Shown: in pieces, positions 8,950-18,972 of the stretch
Layout: every line of letters begins with the position of its first letter
Numbering within the stretch: position 1 is the stretch's first letter
Assembly: GCF_022921055.1 (NCBI RefSeq)
Contig: NZ_CP095061.1
Span: 2,643,501 to 2,707,500, forward strand
Reading direction: 5' to 3'
DNA: 64,000 bases
Source: Hymenobacter volaticus
GTDB taxonomy: Bacteria; Bacteroidota; Bacteroidia; Cytophagales; Hymenobacteraceae
Notes under the pieces: model-generated
Databases searched by the model: none
The model's input: the letters and a program-made list of their open reading frames with translations, nothing else
What the model was told of the DNA's origin: nothing
Position numbers and translations under genes: made by a program

Positions 8950-9149
8950 CCGCGCCGCAGTTCAGAGCAGGCGCAAACGCAGGCATAGCAGAATTTAGAG
9001 CGTGCGTTTGCTTTTCAGTCAGTAGGCATAGTAGGCATGCTCGAGTTGCGTACCTTCACTTCTTGGGCCACTTTTCTTTAGCTACTTAGCAGCGGCAGCG
9101 CAGTACAGCTTATCAGGCACGCGCGTACTTGAATTAGACAGACTTGTGT

Positions 9150-9704
9150 ATGGACACGTTCAAGGCCCTCTACTCCAATTCTATTACCCTGCACCTCATT
9201 AACGAGGACAACCTAGCGCAGGTCGATTCCTTGTTTCAAGGGTTTTCCGACTCGGCGGGCATGGTGGCTGAACTTCACGATAATTACTTGCCCGAGTACC
9301 GCCGCGGCCGCCGCATGAACTATGGCTTTTATTCCATGCTAGGTACCGAGCTGGCTGGCATGACGTTACTGTCCATCGACAGCTGGGAAGAAAGCACTGG
9401 CTCGACCGGCGCCGATATTTTTCAACACATGCGCGGCCGGGGCATAACACCAGGCAGCAAGCCGCACTTGTTTTACCTGGCGTTCGAGCTGCTGGGCCTC
9501 AACCGCGTGGCCACCGGTCACCGAGTGTCCAACTTATCATCGAAACGCTCCATTGCCAAAACGCCGGGCTTTCAGTTCGAGGGCATTATGCGCGAGTCGG
9601 GCGTAAACGAACAAGGCGAGTTCGAAGACGAAATGCTTTACGCCATTCTGCGCCGCGACTGGCTGCAACTCTACGACAAGTCGCAGGTACAGGTGATTTA
9701 CTAG
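9150..9704 (+). CDS. GNAT-family N-acetyltransferase
   Basis: A 184-residue protein starting at the ATG at 9150. The open frame extends to a TTG at 9144, but the ATG is preferred. The layout fits the ribosomal-protein-alanine/RimJ-like branch (Acetyltransf_3): a substrate-side N-terminus (ITLHLINEDNLAQVDSLF), a middle strand (NYGFYSML...AGMTLLSIDSWEE), a long helix LFYLAFELLGLNRVATGHR, and C-terminal ...TPGFQFEGIMRESGVNEQGEFEDEMLYAILRRDW. The classical Q/RxxGxG/A loop is degenerate (MRGRGITPGSK). The acceptor cannot be predicted. Confidence 0.8.
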   Translation: MDTFKALYSNSITLHLINEDNLAQVDSLFQGFSDSAGMVAELHDNYLPEYRRGRRMNYGFYSMLGTELAGMTLLSIDSWEESTGSTGADIFQHMRGRGITPGSKPHLFYLAFELLGLNRVATGHRVSNLSSKRSIAKTPGFQFEGIMRESGVNEQGEFEDEMLYAILRRDWLQLYDKSQVQVIY

Positions 9705-9996
9705 CCGCTCTGCAACAACTTGCTTGCGTTGCGTCAATTCAATAGTAGTCTCCATTGGAGAGTAAGGCTTTTATGTATTTATAACATTGGCACGATTTGC
9801 AAGCTAATACGCGAGCCTACAAATGATTAGTCAAGACATAAGTAGCAGAGCTACGTCTTTTATTCGAGCAGACAAGGTAAATGAAGCACAGCGGCTAGTT
9901 AGACAAAATAGGTAGGCAGCTACATTCCTGGCAGCGACCCTCAACTCCACACTGTTAGCGAAGAAGCATAAATAATGGGGTTTTAGCCGTTTGACA

Positions 9997-10006
9997 CAAA
10001 CGTTTG
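9997..10006. promoter_or_regulatory. LacI-type operator candidate
   Basis: The bases CAAACGTTTG form a perfect 10-bp palindrome centred on CG, the core expected for LacI/GalR-family operators. It lies about 540 bp before the SusC start at 10544, in non-coding AT-rich DNA. Confidence 0.4.
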
Positions 10007-10136
10007 CGAAATATCACTTGAATTTTATAGGCTAGTCATTGACAACAATAAACTTGCCTCAGAGGCTAAAATGAGCCTTTAAGTGAAATAGGCTGTCGGA
10101 GGGTAGCGTCCCAAATATCTTTCAAGGACACCTTTT

Positions 10137-10292
10137 ATGCTACTGAACGACCTACCTAAATACAACCCTACGCTAGAGTTTCTATTGCATCCAAAAAGGC
10201 ACCTATGGAGTGTATTTACAAAGCAGTATTTGAATAAGTCAAAAACGCATCCATTTATTAGACTTTACTTAGAAGGGCTATACTTTTTATGA
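10137..10292 (+). CDS. Possible small protein, 51 residues, unrecognised
   Basis: The frame starts at an ATG that follows AAGGACACC, a plausible ribosome-binding sequence, and encodes a basic peptide (LNDLPKYNPTLEFLLHPKRH...LYLEGLYFL). I recognise no family. Its codon use is much more AT-rich than neighbouring genes, so it could be chance or foreign DNA. Confidence 0.2.
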   Translation: MLLNDLPKYNPTLEFLLHPKRHLWSVFTKQYLNKSKTHPFIRLYLEGLYFL

Positions 10293-10327
10293 GCAACAGA
10301 TGAAAACTGAACATTATTTTGCATATG

Positions 10328-10379
10328 TTACGCAAACGATTGTGAGAGCCAGTTTCTGCTTACACAATCCTTTGCGTAA
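10328..10379. promoter_or_regulatory. 17-bp inverted repeat with AAACG-like arms
   Basis: The left arm 10328-10344 (TTACGCAAACGATTGTG) and right arm 10363-10379 are inverted copies with one mismatch, separated by 18 bases. Each arm also looks like a weak LacI-type site (CAAACGATTG). It lies 165 bp before the SusC start, so it is either a paired operator or a hairpin in the leader. Confidence 0.4.
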
Positions 10380-10543
10380 ATGTGCTTTCACCTTCTGACG
10401 GCATTCTATTCTTTTAAACGATGAGCCCATAATTCATCCAACGGGCTACTAGTTGGCCTGTGCGCTCTTACCAGTCAACTCGGGTCTGGATACTGTTCCG
10501 CCAGTTGCTTTTGCAGTACTGTTTCATTCATCAAAAAACCCAC

Positions 10544-13500
10544 ATGCGTATGAAAAACAGAGTACGAACTAAGTCAGTACATGGCATCATTCGGGGGTCG
10601 TTGGCGTCGGCTGTTTTGTGTGCTTCTGTCGAGGTTGCTTTGGGCGCCACCGATAAGAGTGCACCGGGAAGCCCCGCTGCATTTCCCGTTTCGCCAGCTA
10701 TTGACCTGAGCCTGCCCGACGTACCCGTTCGCGGCACCGTAACTGACACCAAAGGAGACCCTCTGCCGGGGGTGAACGTGGTGGTTAAAGGCACCACCAA
10801 CGGCACGCAAACCGATGCCCAAGGAGCGTTTAGCATCAGCGCGCCTGAGGGTGCTACCCTGGTTTTCTCGTTTATCGGCTACAAGCCGCAGGAAGTAGCC
10901 GCTTCCGCTTCACGGCTGACCATCCAGCTTTCCTCCGACGACAAAGCACTCGACGAAGTAGTGGTTGTGGGCTACGGCACCCAATCACGGGCCACGGTAA
11001 CGGGTGCCGTGAGCAGCGTCAAGTCCGAAGAGATTCTGCGGACGCCAGCCGTTGCGGCCACTAGCGCGCTGGTAGGTCGTGTGCCCGGCATCACGGCTCG
11101 CCAGGCCGACGCCCGGCCGGGTAACGGCTCCACAATTCAGATTCGCAATCTGGGCGATCCGCTGTATGTAATTGATGGTATTGTATCGGACGTAGGCCAG
11201 TTCAACAACCTTGGCATCAGCGACATCGAGAACATTTCCATCCTGAAAGATGCTTCTGCGGCCATCTATGGCTTACGGGCGGCCAACGGGGTAGTGCTGG
11301 TAACTACCAAGCGAGGCAAAACCAACCAGAAACCTACAATCAGCATCTCGGGGTACTATGGCTTGCAGAACTTCACGAAGTACCCGCATCCGGCTAATGC
11401 GTATCAGCATCAGCGCGCCCTCGTGGAATCGGAGCAGAACCTAGCGCAGCAGCAACGCCGCTCTCCAAACGCCGTCAACGACCCGGTGAGCGGCATTCCG
11501 CTGACTGCTACCGAGCTTGAAAAATGGCGTCAAGGCACCGACCCAGGCTACAAAAGCTACGACTACTACAAGATGGTGATGCGGCCCAACGTGCCGCAGT
11601 ACTTTGTAAACGGTAGCCTCTCGGGGGTAGCGAGAACATAACCTACTACCTATCGGGCACTCACCTAAGTCAGGAGGCGCTCATCAAGGACTACCACTTC
11701 AAGCGCACCAACCTCCAAGCCAACCTGGAAGCTCGGGTAACGTCGCGGTTGAAGATTGGCTCGCAGCTGAGTGCGCGCTACGAAGACCGTTTTCAGGCCG
11801 GCGTACCTGGTCTGGACGACTACTTCAACCCTTTCCTGAGCATTTTTAGTATGTGGCCCACCGAGCGGCCGTATGCCAACGACAACCCCAACTACATCAA
11901 CCAGACGCACAACGTCAACGTCAACCCGGCTACCTACGACACCAACATTACGGGTACCATCCAGGAAGATACGCGGGCGGCCAAAGCCAACCTGTACACG
12001 GAGTACAGCTTCGACTTTGGGTTGACGGCCCGGGCCACGGGTTCGTACAACTTCACCAACTTCAACTTCGACGGCTTCGAGTACACGTACAATGCCTACC
12101 AGTACGATGCGGCCAAGGATATTTACTTCACCCAGCCGGGTTGGGGCAACCAAAACCCTTGGCGCGAAACGCGTCGTCGCAACATCATCGACCGTTTCGG
12201 GCAGTTGCAGCTTAGCTACAACAAGCAATTCGGCGACCATGGCGTGGCGGCCGTAGCTGCTTATGAGCGCTACGATACCGATAACCGCTACAGCATTATC
12301 CATACCGTACCGCCCAACAATACCATTCCGATCCAGTTGTTTGCCAGCCAAGACTTTTTGGCCGACGAGCGTAACGAGCGGGCCAGGGCGGGCTACATTG
12401 GCCGGGTAAACTACAACTACAAGCAGAAATACTTGGTTGAGGTGCTAGGTCGCTACGACGGTTCCTGGCTGTTTGCGCCGGGTCGCCGGTACGGCTTCTT
12501 CCCGGCGGCTACGGTTGGCTGGCGCCTGACGGAAGAACCCTTCCTCAAGGAACGCGGCACCGGCGTGCTGAGCGAGTTGAAGCTACGCGGTAGCTATGGC
12601 CGCACCGGCGCCGATGACTTAGATGATCCCGACAACAACAACTACGTAGTGGCGCCCTACAGCTACGTACCGGGCTACGACTTCCCATCGGGCAGCGCCA
12701 TCTTCAATGGCAACTACACCTTTGGCGTACGGCCCCGCGGCTTGCCCATCACAACGCTTTCGTGGGTAACCAATATTACGTCGAACATCGGGGTGGATGT
12801 TGGCTTCCTGAATGGCAAGCTGACCGGCCAGTTCGATGCGTTTGAGCGCCGCCGCAAAGGTTTGCCTGCCGCGCAATACGACATTCTGCTGCCCAGCGAA
12901 GTAGGCTACGGACTTCCCCTAGCCAACCTCAACTCGGAAGCTACGCGCGGCGTGGAAGGTGCGCTATCGTATTCCAGCCAAGTCGGCGACTTCACCTACA
13001 CCGTAGGTGCCAACGCCACTTTGTCGCGCCGGCGCGACTTAGAGCAGTATAAGCCCCGCTTTGGCAACTCCCTAGACGAATACCGCAACTCTTTCATCGA
13101 TAGATGGGGAAGCATCGGCTGGGGCTACGAAGTGATAGGCCAATTCCAGTCGGAGCAGGAAGTTGCCGCCTACACCGTTAACAACGACGGCCAAGGCAAC
13201 CGCACCCAATTGCCGGGCGACTTCATCTACAAAGACGTCAACAACGACGGCCTAATCAATGGCCTTGATGAACGGCCGATTGGCTACGTGGAAGGTGCGC
13301 CGCCCTTGGTTAACTATGCCCTGAACACCTCGTTTGGCTACAAAGGCTTCACGCTGAGCTTCGACATTGTGGGGGCCGGCATGCAAACCTTCCGCCGCGA
13401 AGTAGAACTGCGCATTCCGTTCCAGAACAACGGTACCTCGCCGGACTACATCTTCGAAGACCGTTGGCACCACGAGGACCCGTACAATGCAGACAGCCCT

Positions 13501-13812
13501 TGGATACCAGGCAAGTACCCTTCCATTCGCCGCGACAATGCGGGTCATTCCAACTACAATCGTCGCAATGATTTCTGGGTTACCAACGTCCGCTACGTGC
13601 GCCTGCGCAACCTGGAGGTAGGCTACAACCTGCCCAAGCCTTTCCTGAGCAAAATCGGCATTTCGGCCTGCCGGGTGTACATGAACGGGACCAACCTGTA
13701 TGTGCTCACGAACATCAAAGACTTGGATACTGACCCCGAAATTTCTTCAAACGGCGGCTTGGTGTATCCACCTCAGCGCCTGTACAACGCTGGTTTCGCG
13801 CTCAGCTTCTAA
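10544..13812 (+). pseudogene. SusC-type TonB-dependent transporter with one frameshift
   Basis: This would be an outer-membrane TonB-dependent glycan importer of about 1,089 residues. It has a signal region, a carboxypeptidase-regulatory-like domain (GDPLPGVNVVVKGTTNGTQT), the TonB-box-like ALDEVVVVGYGTQ, the plug (VPGITARQADARPGNGSTIQ, KDASAAIYGLRAANGVVLVT) and a beta-barrel ending in a terminal F (YNAGFALSF). The frame breaks at the G5 run 11623-11627. Adding one G restores NGSLSGG-SENITYYLSG and the downstream frame to 13812. The start at ATG 10544 or 10550 is chosen because the open frame before it looks non-coding. It is followed by its SusD partner after 13 bp. The substrate is unknown because no glycan hydrolase is adjacent. 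Confidence 0.85.
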
Positions 13813-13825
13813 TCCTGCCCTCCCT

Positions 13826-15700
13826 ATGAAGTTCTCTTATAAAACCTTTGCCCTGAGCGTAGGGCTTGTGATGGGTTTGTCGGCTTGTGAGAAAGAATTC
13901 CTCGACCGCCAATCGCCGAGTATTGTTCTCGAAGACCAGATCTGGAACGACCCGAACCTGATTAACAGTTTGCTGGCCAACTATTATGACCGCCTGCCCT
14001 CTCACTCGCAGATTGATGCCGGTTGGGAGCAATACGCAGCCTACGACGAAGCGCTATGGTCCGGTAACGGCAATGGCCCTAATGACTTATTCACCTTTGC
14101 TACCAACCGCTGGACCTATTGGGATTATGGCCTGATTCGGGACATCAACCTAGCACTCGACAACCTCGATAAGTTCAGCACGACGCTGTCGGATGAGCAG
14201 AAAACACAATTCAAATCAGAATTGCGTTTCCTACGGGCCTACGTATACTTCGAGATGGTGAAGCGGGTAGGTGGCGTACCTATCGTCACCAGCCAGTTGA
14301 TCTATGACTTCAGCGGCGATGCTTCTCCCCTGCAAAGCCCACGCAACACGGAAGCTGAAGTCTATGATTTCATTGCGAGCGAGCTAGACGCGATAAAAGT
14401 ATCGCTCGGCAATGACGGTAGCAGCACCCGCGCCAACCGCTACACGGCCATGGCGCTGAAGAGTCGGGCAATGCTGTATGCCGGTTCCATTGCCAAGTAC
14501 AATGCTTTGTCGGGCCTTAATATTCAAACGGCGGGCGGCGAAGTAGGCATTCCAGCATCAAGGGCAGCAGAGTATTACCAAAAGTCGCTGGATGCTTCCA
14601 AGGAAATAATTGCCGGGCCTTATGCCTTGTACAAAACCAATCCTAATCTAGGAGAGAACTTCTTTGACGCGATTACCAAAAAGTCGCCTAACTCGGAAGT
14701 GATTCTAGCCAAGGACTTCCTTACGGCCAAAAACCGGCGCCACGGCTTCACCTACGACAACATCCCGCGTGGTATTCGCGAAGACAACCTTTCGTCTTCG
14801 ATTATCACGCCCATTCTGAACTTGGTGGAGGCGTACGAATACTTGGACGGCACGCCGGGCGAAATCAGAACCCGGAATGCAACTGATACAGATTACATCT
14901 ACTACGACAACCTGAGTGCTCCGTTTGCCAACAAGGATGCGCGCCTCTACGGCACCGTGATTTATCCGGGCACTACCTTTAAAGGCCAGGAAGTACAGAT
15001 TCAGGCCGGCGTAAAGGTTTGGAACGCAGCTAACAACTCCTACCAAACCGTTGAAGGCGGCCTATCGAGCGTGTACGGTGGCTCGGCCTTCCCTACCGGC
15101 GATGGTAAACTGCTCACGGGTAGCTCAGGCCCGCAGGCCACCCAGGTAGAAGTTTCCAATACCGGCTTCTACCTGCGCAAGTACATTGACCCCGTGCCGA
15201 AAACCAGTACTCGCGGTATTCTGAGCGACGTGTGGTGGGTGCGCTTCCGCTTGGGCGAAATATTGCTTAATGCATCCGAAGCAGCCTTCGAGCTGGGCCA
15301 GACGAGCGACGCGCTTACTTATGTGAACCGCGTACGGGAGCGGGCTGGTTTCCCTGCCAATAGCCTCACGGCTAGCACCCTAACGCTGGCTCGCCTCCAA
15401 AATGAGCGCCGGGTAGAACTGGCCTTTGAAGACCACCGGGTGTGGGACTTGAAGCGGTGGCGCATCGCGCACCAGGTCTGGAACGGCAATGCCAACAACT
15501 ACAGCGCCGTCGCCTACGTGCTCTTCCCCTACCGCGTGGTACGGCCCGGTAGCCCACTCGATGGCAAGTACGTGTTCGACCGCAAAGTGGCGCCTCGTTT
15601 CCGCACGCCGCGCAACTTCCAGGTGCTCAACTACTACTCCTTCATCGACCAAAGCGTCATCAACAACAACCCCAAGATTGTTCGCAATCCTTTCCAATAA
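13826..15700 (+). CDS. SusD/RagB-type outer-membrane glycan-binding lipoprotein
   Basis: A 624-residue lipoprotein starting at the ATG at 13826. It has a lipobox (LVMGLSAC) and then CEKEFLDRQSPS, typical of SusD. The helical TPR-like core includes LRFLRAYVYFEMVKRVGGVP, the SusD hallmark, and the C-terminus carries NERRVELAFEDHRVWDLKRW. SusD captures oligosaccharides on the cell surface and delivers them to the paired SusC. It lies 13 bp after susC and 9 bp before the DUF3823 gene, so the three form one operon. Confidence 0.92.
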   Translation: MKFSYKTFALSVGLVMGLSACEKEFLDRQSPSIVLEDQIWNDPNLINSLLANYYDRLPSHSQIDAGWEQYAAYDEALWSGNGNGPNDLFTFATNRWTYWDYGLIRDINLALDNLDKFSTTLSDEQKTQFKSELRFLRAYVYFEMVKRVGGVPIVTSQLIYDFSGDASPLQSPRNTEAEVYDFIASELDAIKVSLGNDGSSTRANRYTAMALKSRAMLYAGSIAKYNALSGLNIQTAGGEVGIPASRAAEYYQKSLDASKEIIAGPYALYKTNPNLGENFFDAITKKSPNSEVILAKDFLTAKNRRHGFTYDNIPRGIREDNLSSSIITPILNLVEAYEYLDGTPGEIRTRNATDTDYIYYDNLSAPFANKDARLYGTVIYPGTTFKGQEVQIQAGVKVWNAANNSYQTVEGGLSSVYGGSAFPTGDGKLLTGSSGPQATQVEVSNTGFYLRKYIDPVPKTSTRGILSDVWWVRFRLGEILLNASEAAFELGQTSDALTYVNRVRERAGFPANSLTASTLTLARLQNERRVELAFEDHRVWDLKRWRIAHQVWNGNANNYSAVAYVLFPYRVVRPGSPLDGKYVFDRKVAPRFRTPRNFQVLNYYSFIDQSVINNNPKIVRNPFQ

Positions 15701-15709
15701 GGTCTTCTC

Positions 15710-16378
15710 ATGAAAGCACTATTCAACCTTTTACTGGTCGGCGCCTTCTTGTTGACCGGTTGTGAACTCGACAACGTAGATCCACCTAGCTCCACCCTCA
15801 GCGGGCGCGTGGTGTACCAAGACCAGCCCGTGGGCGTGCGTAGCAACGGCGTGCAGTTGGAGCTATGGCAGCGGGGGTACCAACTCTTCACTAAAATTCC
15901 GGTGTACGTAGGCCAGGATGGTACTTTTTCCGCTACCCTCTTTGACGGCAATTACAAGCTGGTACGCCTCCGCGACAGTGGCCCTTGGGTGAACAGCACC
16001 GATAGCATCGACGTGCAAATAAAAGGCAACACGGTGGTCGATGTGCCAGTGCAGCCCTATTTCGTGGTGAGCAATGCTAGCTTCACGAAGTCGGGCAGCA
16101 TTGTTAATGCAACGTGCCAGGTGAGCCAAGCCGTAGCTGGCCGCACCATCGAATCCGTCACGCTTTTCTTGAACTCGACGCAGTTTGTAGATACCAACAA
16201 CAACCTGATCGGTCAGACCAGCAAAACCGGTACGGCCCTGGCCAACCTCTCGCAGCCCCTTGCTTTCTCGTTTACTCTGCCCAACACTGTGCGCAACTTT
16301 TGCTACGCCCGCATTGGGGTCAAAACTCAAGGGGTAGTGGAGCTATTTTACTCGCCAGTGCAGAAGATAGAGCTGTAA
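15710..16378 (+). CDS. DUF3823-type surface lipoprotein
   Basis: A 222-residue lipoprotein (lipobox AFLLTGC) with two Ig-like/jelly-roll segments: an N-terminal DUF3823 part (GRVVYQDQPVGVRSNGVQLE, PVYVGQDGTFSATLFDGNYK) and a C-terminal beta-sandwich (QPYFVVSNASFTKSGSIVNA, FCYARIGVKT). DUF3823 proteins regularly follow SusC/SusD pairs and are thought to be surface glycan-binding proteins, like SusE/F in position. It is the last gene of the operon and ends 26 bp before a very long hairpin. Confidence 0.85.
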   Translation: MKALFNLLLVGAFLLTGCELDNVDPPSSTLSGRVVYQDQPVGVRSNGVQLELWQRGYQLFTKIPVYVGQDGTFSATLFDGNYKLVRLRDSGPWVNSTDSIDVQIKGNTVVDVPVQPYFVVSNASFTKSGSIVNATCQVSQAVAGRTIESVTLFLNSTQFVDTNNNLIGQTSKTGTALANLSQPLAFSFTLPNTVRNFCYARIGVKTQGVVELFYSPVQKIEL

Positions 16379-16403
16379 GGGGCGCCCACGGCTGCTCTAG
16401 TTG

Positions 16404-16476
16404 AACCGCTTCTTTGCCGAACGAAACCTGCCTATAGGAATAGAGCAGGTTTCGTTCGGCAAAGAAGCGGTTTTTC
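16404..16476. terminator. Perfect 28-bp hairpin terminator
   Basis: The arms 16404-16431 and 16445-16472 are perfect inverted copies (left arm begins AACCGCTTCTTTGCC) around a 13-base loop, followed by a T run. It sits between two convergent genes, the DUF3823 gene and an SDR gene, and is well placed to stop both. Confidence 0.85.
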
Positions 16477-16493
16477 GCTTTTAGGAGTCGGTG

Positions 16494-17234
16494 TTAGCTC
16501 TGGGCCGTGGGGCGAACTACCACTTCTCCCACATCCACATCGGCGGGCTGTTCGAGGGCGAAAGCAATGGCCCGGGCAATGGCTGCCGGCGCAATGCCGA
16601 TGTTGTCGCGCATGCTCATGATTTGGGCCTTCACCTCTGGATTAGTCATGGATTCGACGAAATCAGTCTGCACCACGCCCGGCGTAATCAAAGTGACCCG
16701 CAGCTTGTCACCAGCTTCTTGGCGCAGACCCTCGGCTACGGCTCGTACTGCGAACTTGGTACCAGCATACACGGCCATCGTTGGCACAACTTTGATTCCG
16801 GCCGTTGAGGCAACTACCACAAAATGCCCGAACTCTTGTTGGCGAAACACCGGCAGCGCCGCCGCAATGCCATACAGCATGCCCTTGAGGTTGACGTCAA
16901 CCATTGCTTCCCAATCCTCGACGCGCAGTTCATCGAGCAGCGAAATAGGCCCAATGCCAGCATTGTTGATAAGCACATCCAGCCGGCCGTATTTCTCTCT
17001 GGCCAACTCAACTAATTTGGCGACATCGGCCCGCCGCGTAACATCGGTGCTGCTATAGGCGGCTTCTCCTCCGGCCGCCACAATGCGGGTTGCCAGCGCG
17101 GCAAGGCGGTCTAGGCGGCGCGCGCCCAACACCACCTTGGCTCCGCGCTCAGCGAGTAGCAGCGCCGTCGCCTCGCCGATGCCGCTGCTGGCGCCCGTAA
17201 TAGCAATGACCTTGTTTTTCAATCCGTTTTCCAT
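16494..17234 (-). CDS. Classical SDR-family oxidoreductase
   Basis: A 246-residue NAD(P)-dependent short-chain dehydrogenase from the ATG at 17234; an upstream GTG at 17261 is less likely. It shows the cofactor motif TGASSGIGEATALLLAERG near residue 12, NNAGIGP, the YxxxK active site (YAGTKFAVRAVAEGLRQE) and LITPGVVQTDF. Closest in layout to the clavulanate-dehydrogenase / YdfG-like group of broad-specificity SDRs. It lies 76 bp after the AraC gene, which reads the same way and may control it. Confidence 0.9.
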   Translation of the reverse strand: MENGLKNKVIAITGASSGIGEATALLLAERGAKVVLGARRLDRLAALATRIVAAGGEAAYSSTDVTRRADVAKLVELAREKYGRLDVLINNAGIGPISLLDELRVEDWEAMVDVNLKGMLYGIAAALPVFRQQEFGHFVVVASTAGIKVVPTMAVYAGTKFAVRAVAEGLRQEAGDKLRVTLITPGVVQTDFVESMTNPEVKAQIMSMRDNIGIAPAAIARAIAFALEQPADVDVGEVVVRPTAQS

Positions 17235-17310
17235 CGTGTTAGCGTTAACTGGTGATAACACAAAGGTCGCGGCAGCGAGTCAGGCATAATTATGCCAATC
17301 AATCCATTAC

Positions 17311-18213
17311 TTATGAAAGCACCATCAGTTGTTGGCGGTATTGATGAGGAGGCAAACCGGTTTGTTTTTTAAAGAAAGCGTTGAAGTTCGGGGCATGTCC
17401 GAAGCCTAGGCAATAGCCTACTTCAGCAATACTCCAGTTACTGTGCTGCAACAGGGCCTTGGCTTCGTCAATCAGCTTTTCGGTGATGTGCTCGGTGGTG
17501 GTTTTGCCTGTAACTTCCCTTAATACCTTGTTTAAGTGATTGGTGTGCACGGCTAACTGCCCGGCAAACTCGTTCGCATTTTTGAGGACGAGGGGTTGCT
17601 GCGGGGAGGCCACCGGAAACTGGCGGTCCAACAGGTCCAAAAACAGCGTGCTGAGGCGGGCCGCAGAAGTAGCCGGCAGGTAGCTGGGGGCAAGAGGCGC
17701 TATTTTAAGGCCCTCGTGAATAAGGAGTTGCACGTAATTGCGGAGCAAGTCGTACTTGTTGGCGTACGACGTCTGCATTTCTTTTAATAGCTGTTCGAAG
17801 AGGGCCTGTAGTTGGTGCACCGACTCCGATGGCGGGAATAGCACGGGCGTACCGCCCACGCGGAACAATGGCGAGTTGGCTACACTCGCGGTTTTAAGCT
17901 GTTGCGTGACAAAATTCTCCGTAAATAAGCAAGCAAAACCGGTTTCGCGGCCAGCGGTTCGCTCCCAGGAATAAGGAATCAATGGATTGACGAACACCAA
18001 GGCGCAATGCTGAACTGCCACTTGACGGTCGGCATAAGAAAGAATGCCTTGCGCGTTGCACAGCAGCTTTATCTTGAAGAAGTCTCGCCGCACGTGCGGA
18101 AACGCCACGGGCGTAGCCACGTCCTCGATCCGGTAAACCGTAAACTGACTGGTATGGGGCCGCCCTCGTCCGTAGCGCTGATAATACTCCGTAAGGCTTT
18201 CTCTTGCTTGCAT
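17311..18213 (-). CDS. AraC-family transcriptional regulator
   Basis: A 300-residue regulator from the ATG at 18213; a TTG at 18234 would add seven residues. The N-terminal half is a cupin-like domain (VRRDFFKIKLLCNAQGILSY, LVFVNPLIPYSW). The C-terminal HTH pair is clear (EFAGQLAVHTNHLNKVLRE, WSIAEVGYCLGFGHAPNFNA, FFKKQTGLPPHQYRQ). It belongs to the large group of Bacteroidota AraC proteins that control nearby oxidoreductases, and the SDR gene downstream on the same strand fits that. Confidence 0.9.
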   Translation of the reverse strand: MQARESLTEYYQRYGRGRPHTSQFTVYRIEDVATPVAFPHVRRDFFKIKLLCNAQGILSYADRQVAVQHCALVFVNPLIPYSWERTAGRETGFACLFTENFVTQQLKTASVANSPLFRVGGTPVLFPPSESVHQLQALFEQLLKEMQTSYANKYDLLRNYVQLLIHEGLKIAPLAPSYLPATSAARLSTLFLDLLDRQFPVASPQQPLVLKNANEFAGQLAVHTNHLNKVLREVTGKTTTEHITEKLIDEAKALLQHSNWSIAEVGYCLGFGHAPNFNAFFKKQTGLPPHQYRQQLMVLS

Positions 18214-18972
18214 ATCGCAAGATATGAAATTCAAATATCGTCTCTACCCCTAACTCCTACGCGAGGGCACTCGACTTGCTAATGGAAACCAGTTAATTTT
18301 CCACCGAACCGCGTAATTTTCTCTTTGAGGCACGACCATTGTGCATACTAGCTCGCCTTACACTATCAGAAATTTCAGATGCATTATTTATCCTAGTTAT
18401 AACTCGGAAAAGACGCGACTTATTGGAGTAGAAGCCGCCTACTGGGCATGACCTTGGCGCACAAGTTGAAGCTTATAGGGCGCTGCTCAAGAACAAAACG
18501 GTTGTTGAAAAATCCAGTATGCCTATGCTTAACGTTTATCCTAGTGCGAAATCCTAATCATGGCGCTTCTGTTATCGGCACGTTTACGGCGGAACCTTGA
18601 GCATCTGCAAACCATGCGCTTCGAATTGCCCCCGTGCCGGGCGAGTTTCAACTTTCTGATATTTTAGTGGCCACACTAGAGGACTTGCACAGTCTCTACC
18701 CGGACCACACCCCGAAGGGTATCGGTATGCACTCCTGCAGCACCTCGCTGTGCTGGATTTACAGCAACAATCGCTGCTGGACTATCCCCATTACTTGAAG
18801 GTGCAGGCCAACTGGCAGTTTTTACACAGCGCCCTCACCGCCGCCATCAACTTCGCCGTTACCTATACCGTACCACCGCTACTTTAGCCCGTACCTAGGT
18901 ATATCGCCCGGGAAAGCCAAAGCACTTGCAGAAGCCTTATTCCCGCGCACGAATCCTTCTTACCTATACTAC
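18214..18972. other. Intergenic region holding a decayed gene
   Basis: A 759-bp space between the leftward AraC gene and the rightward STAS-like gene. Its middle part (18560-18887) is a gene remnant listed separately. The rest contains no ORF, repeat or recognisable signal. Confidence 0.4.
18560..18887 (+). pseudogene. Unrecognised gene remnant in three frames
   Basis: Three consecutive pieces read like one protein broken by two frameshifts: ARLRRNLEHLQTMRFELPP, then VPGEFQLSDILVATLEDLHS, then LDYPHYLKVQANWQFLHSAL to a stop at 18885-18887. The first break is at the C5 run near 18629, the second near 18720. I do not recognise the family. Amphipathic helices and normal GC at third positions suggest a former real gene. 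Confidence 0.35.

Larger units (their letters stand above)
9705..10543. other. Long AT-rich upstream region of the first SusC gene
   Basis: This 839-bp spacer is richer in A/T than its surroundings. It holds three AAACG-like operator candidates (9997-10006 and the two arms of 10328-10379) and a possible 51-codon ORF at 10137-10292 preceded by AAGGA. No promoter boxes can be fixed with certainty. Confidence 0.5.
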
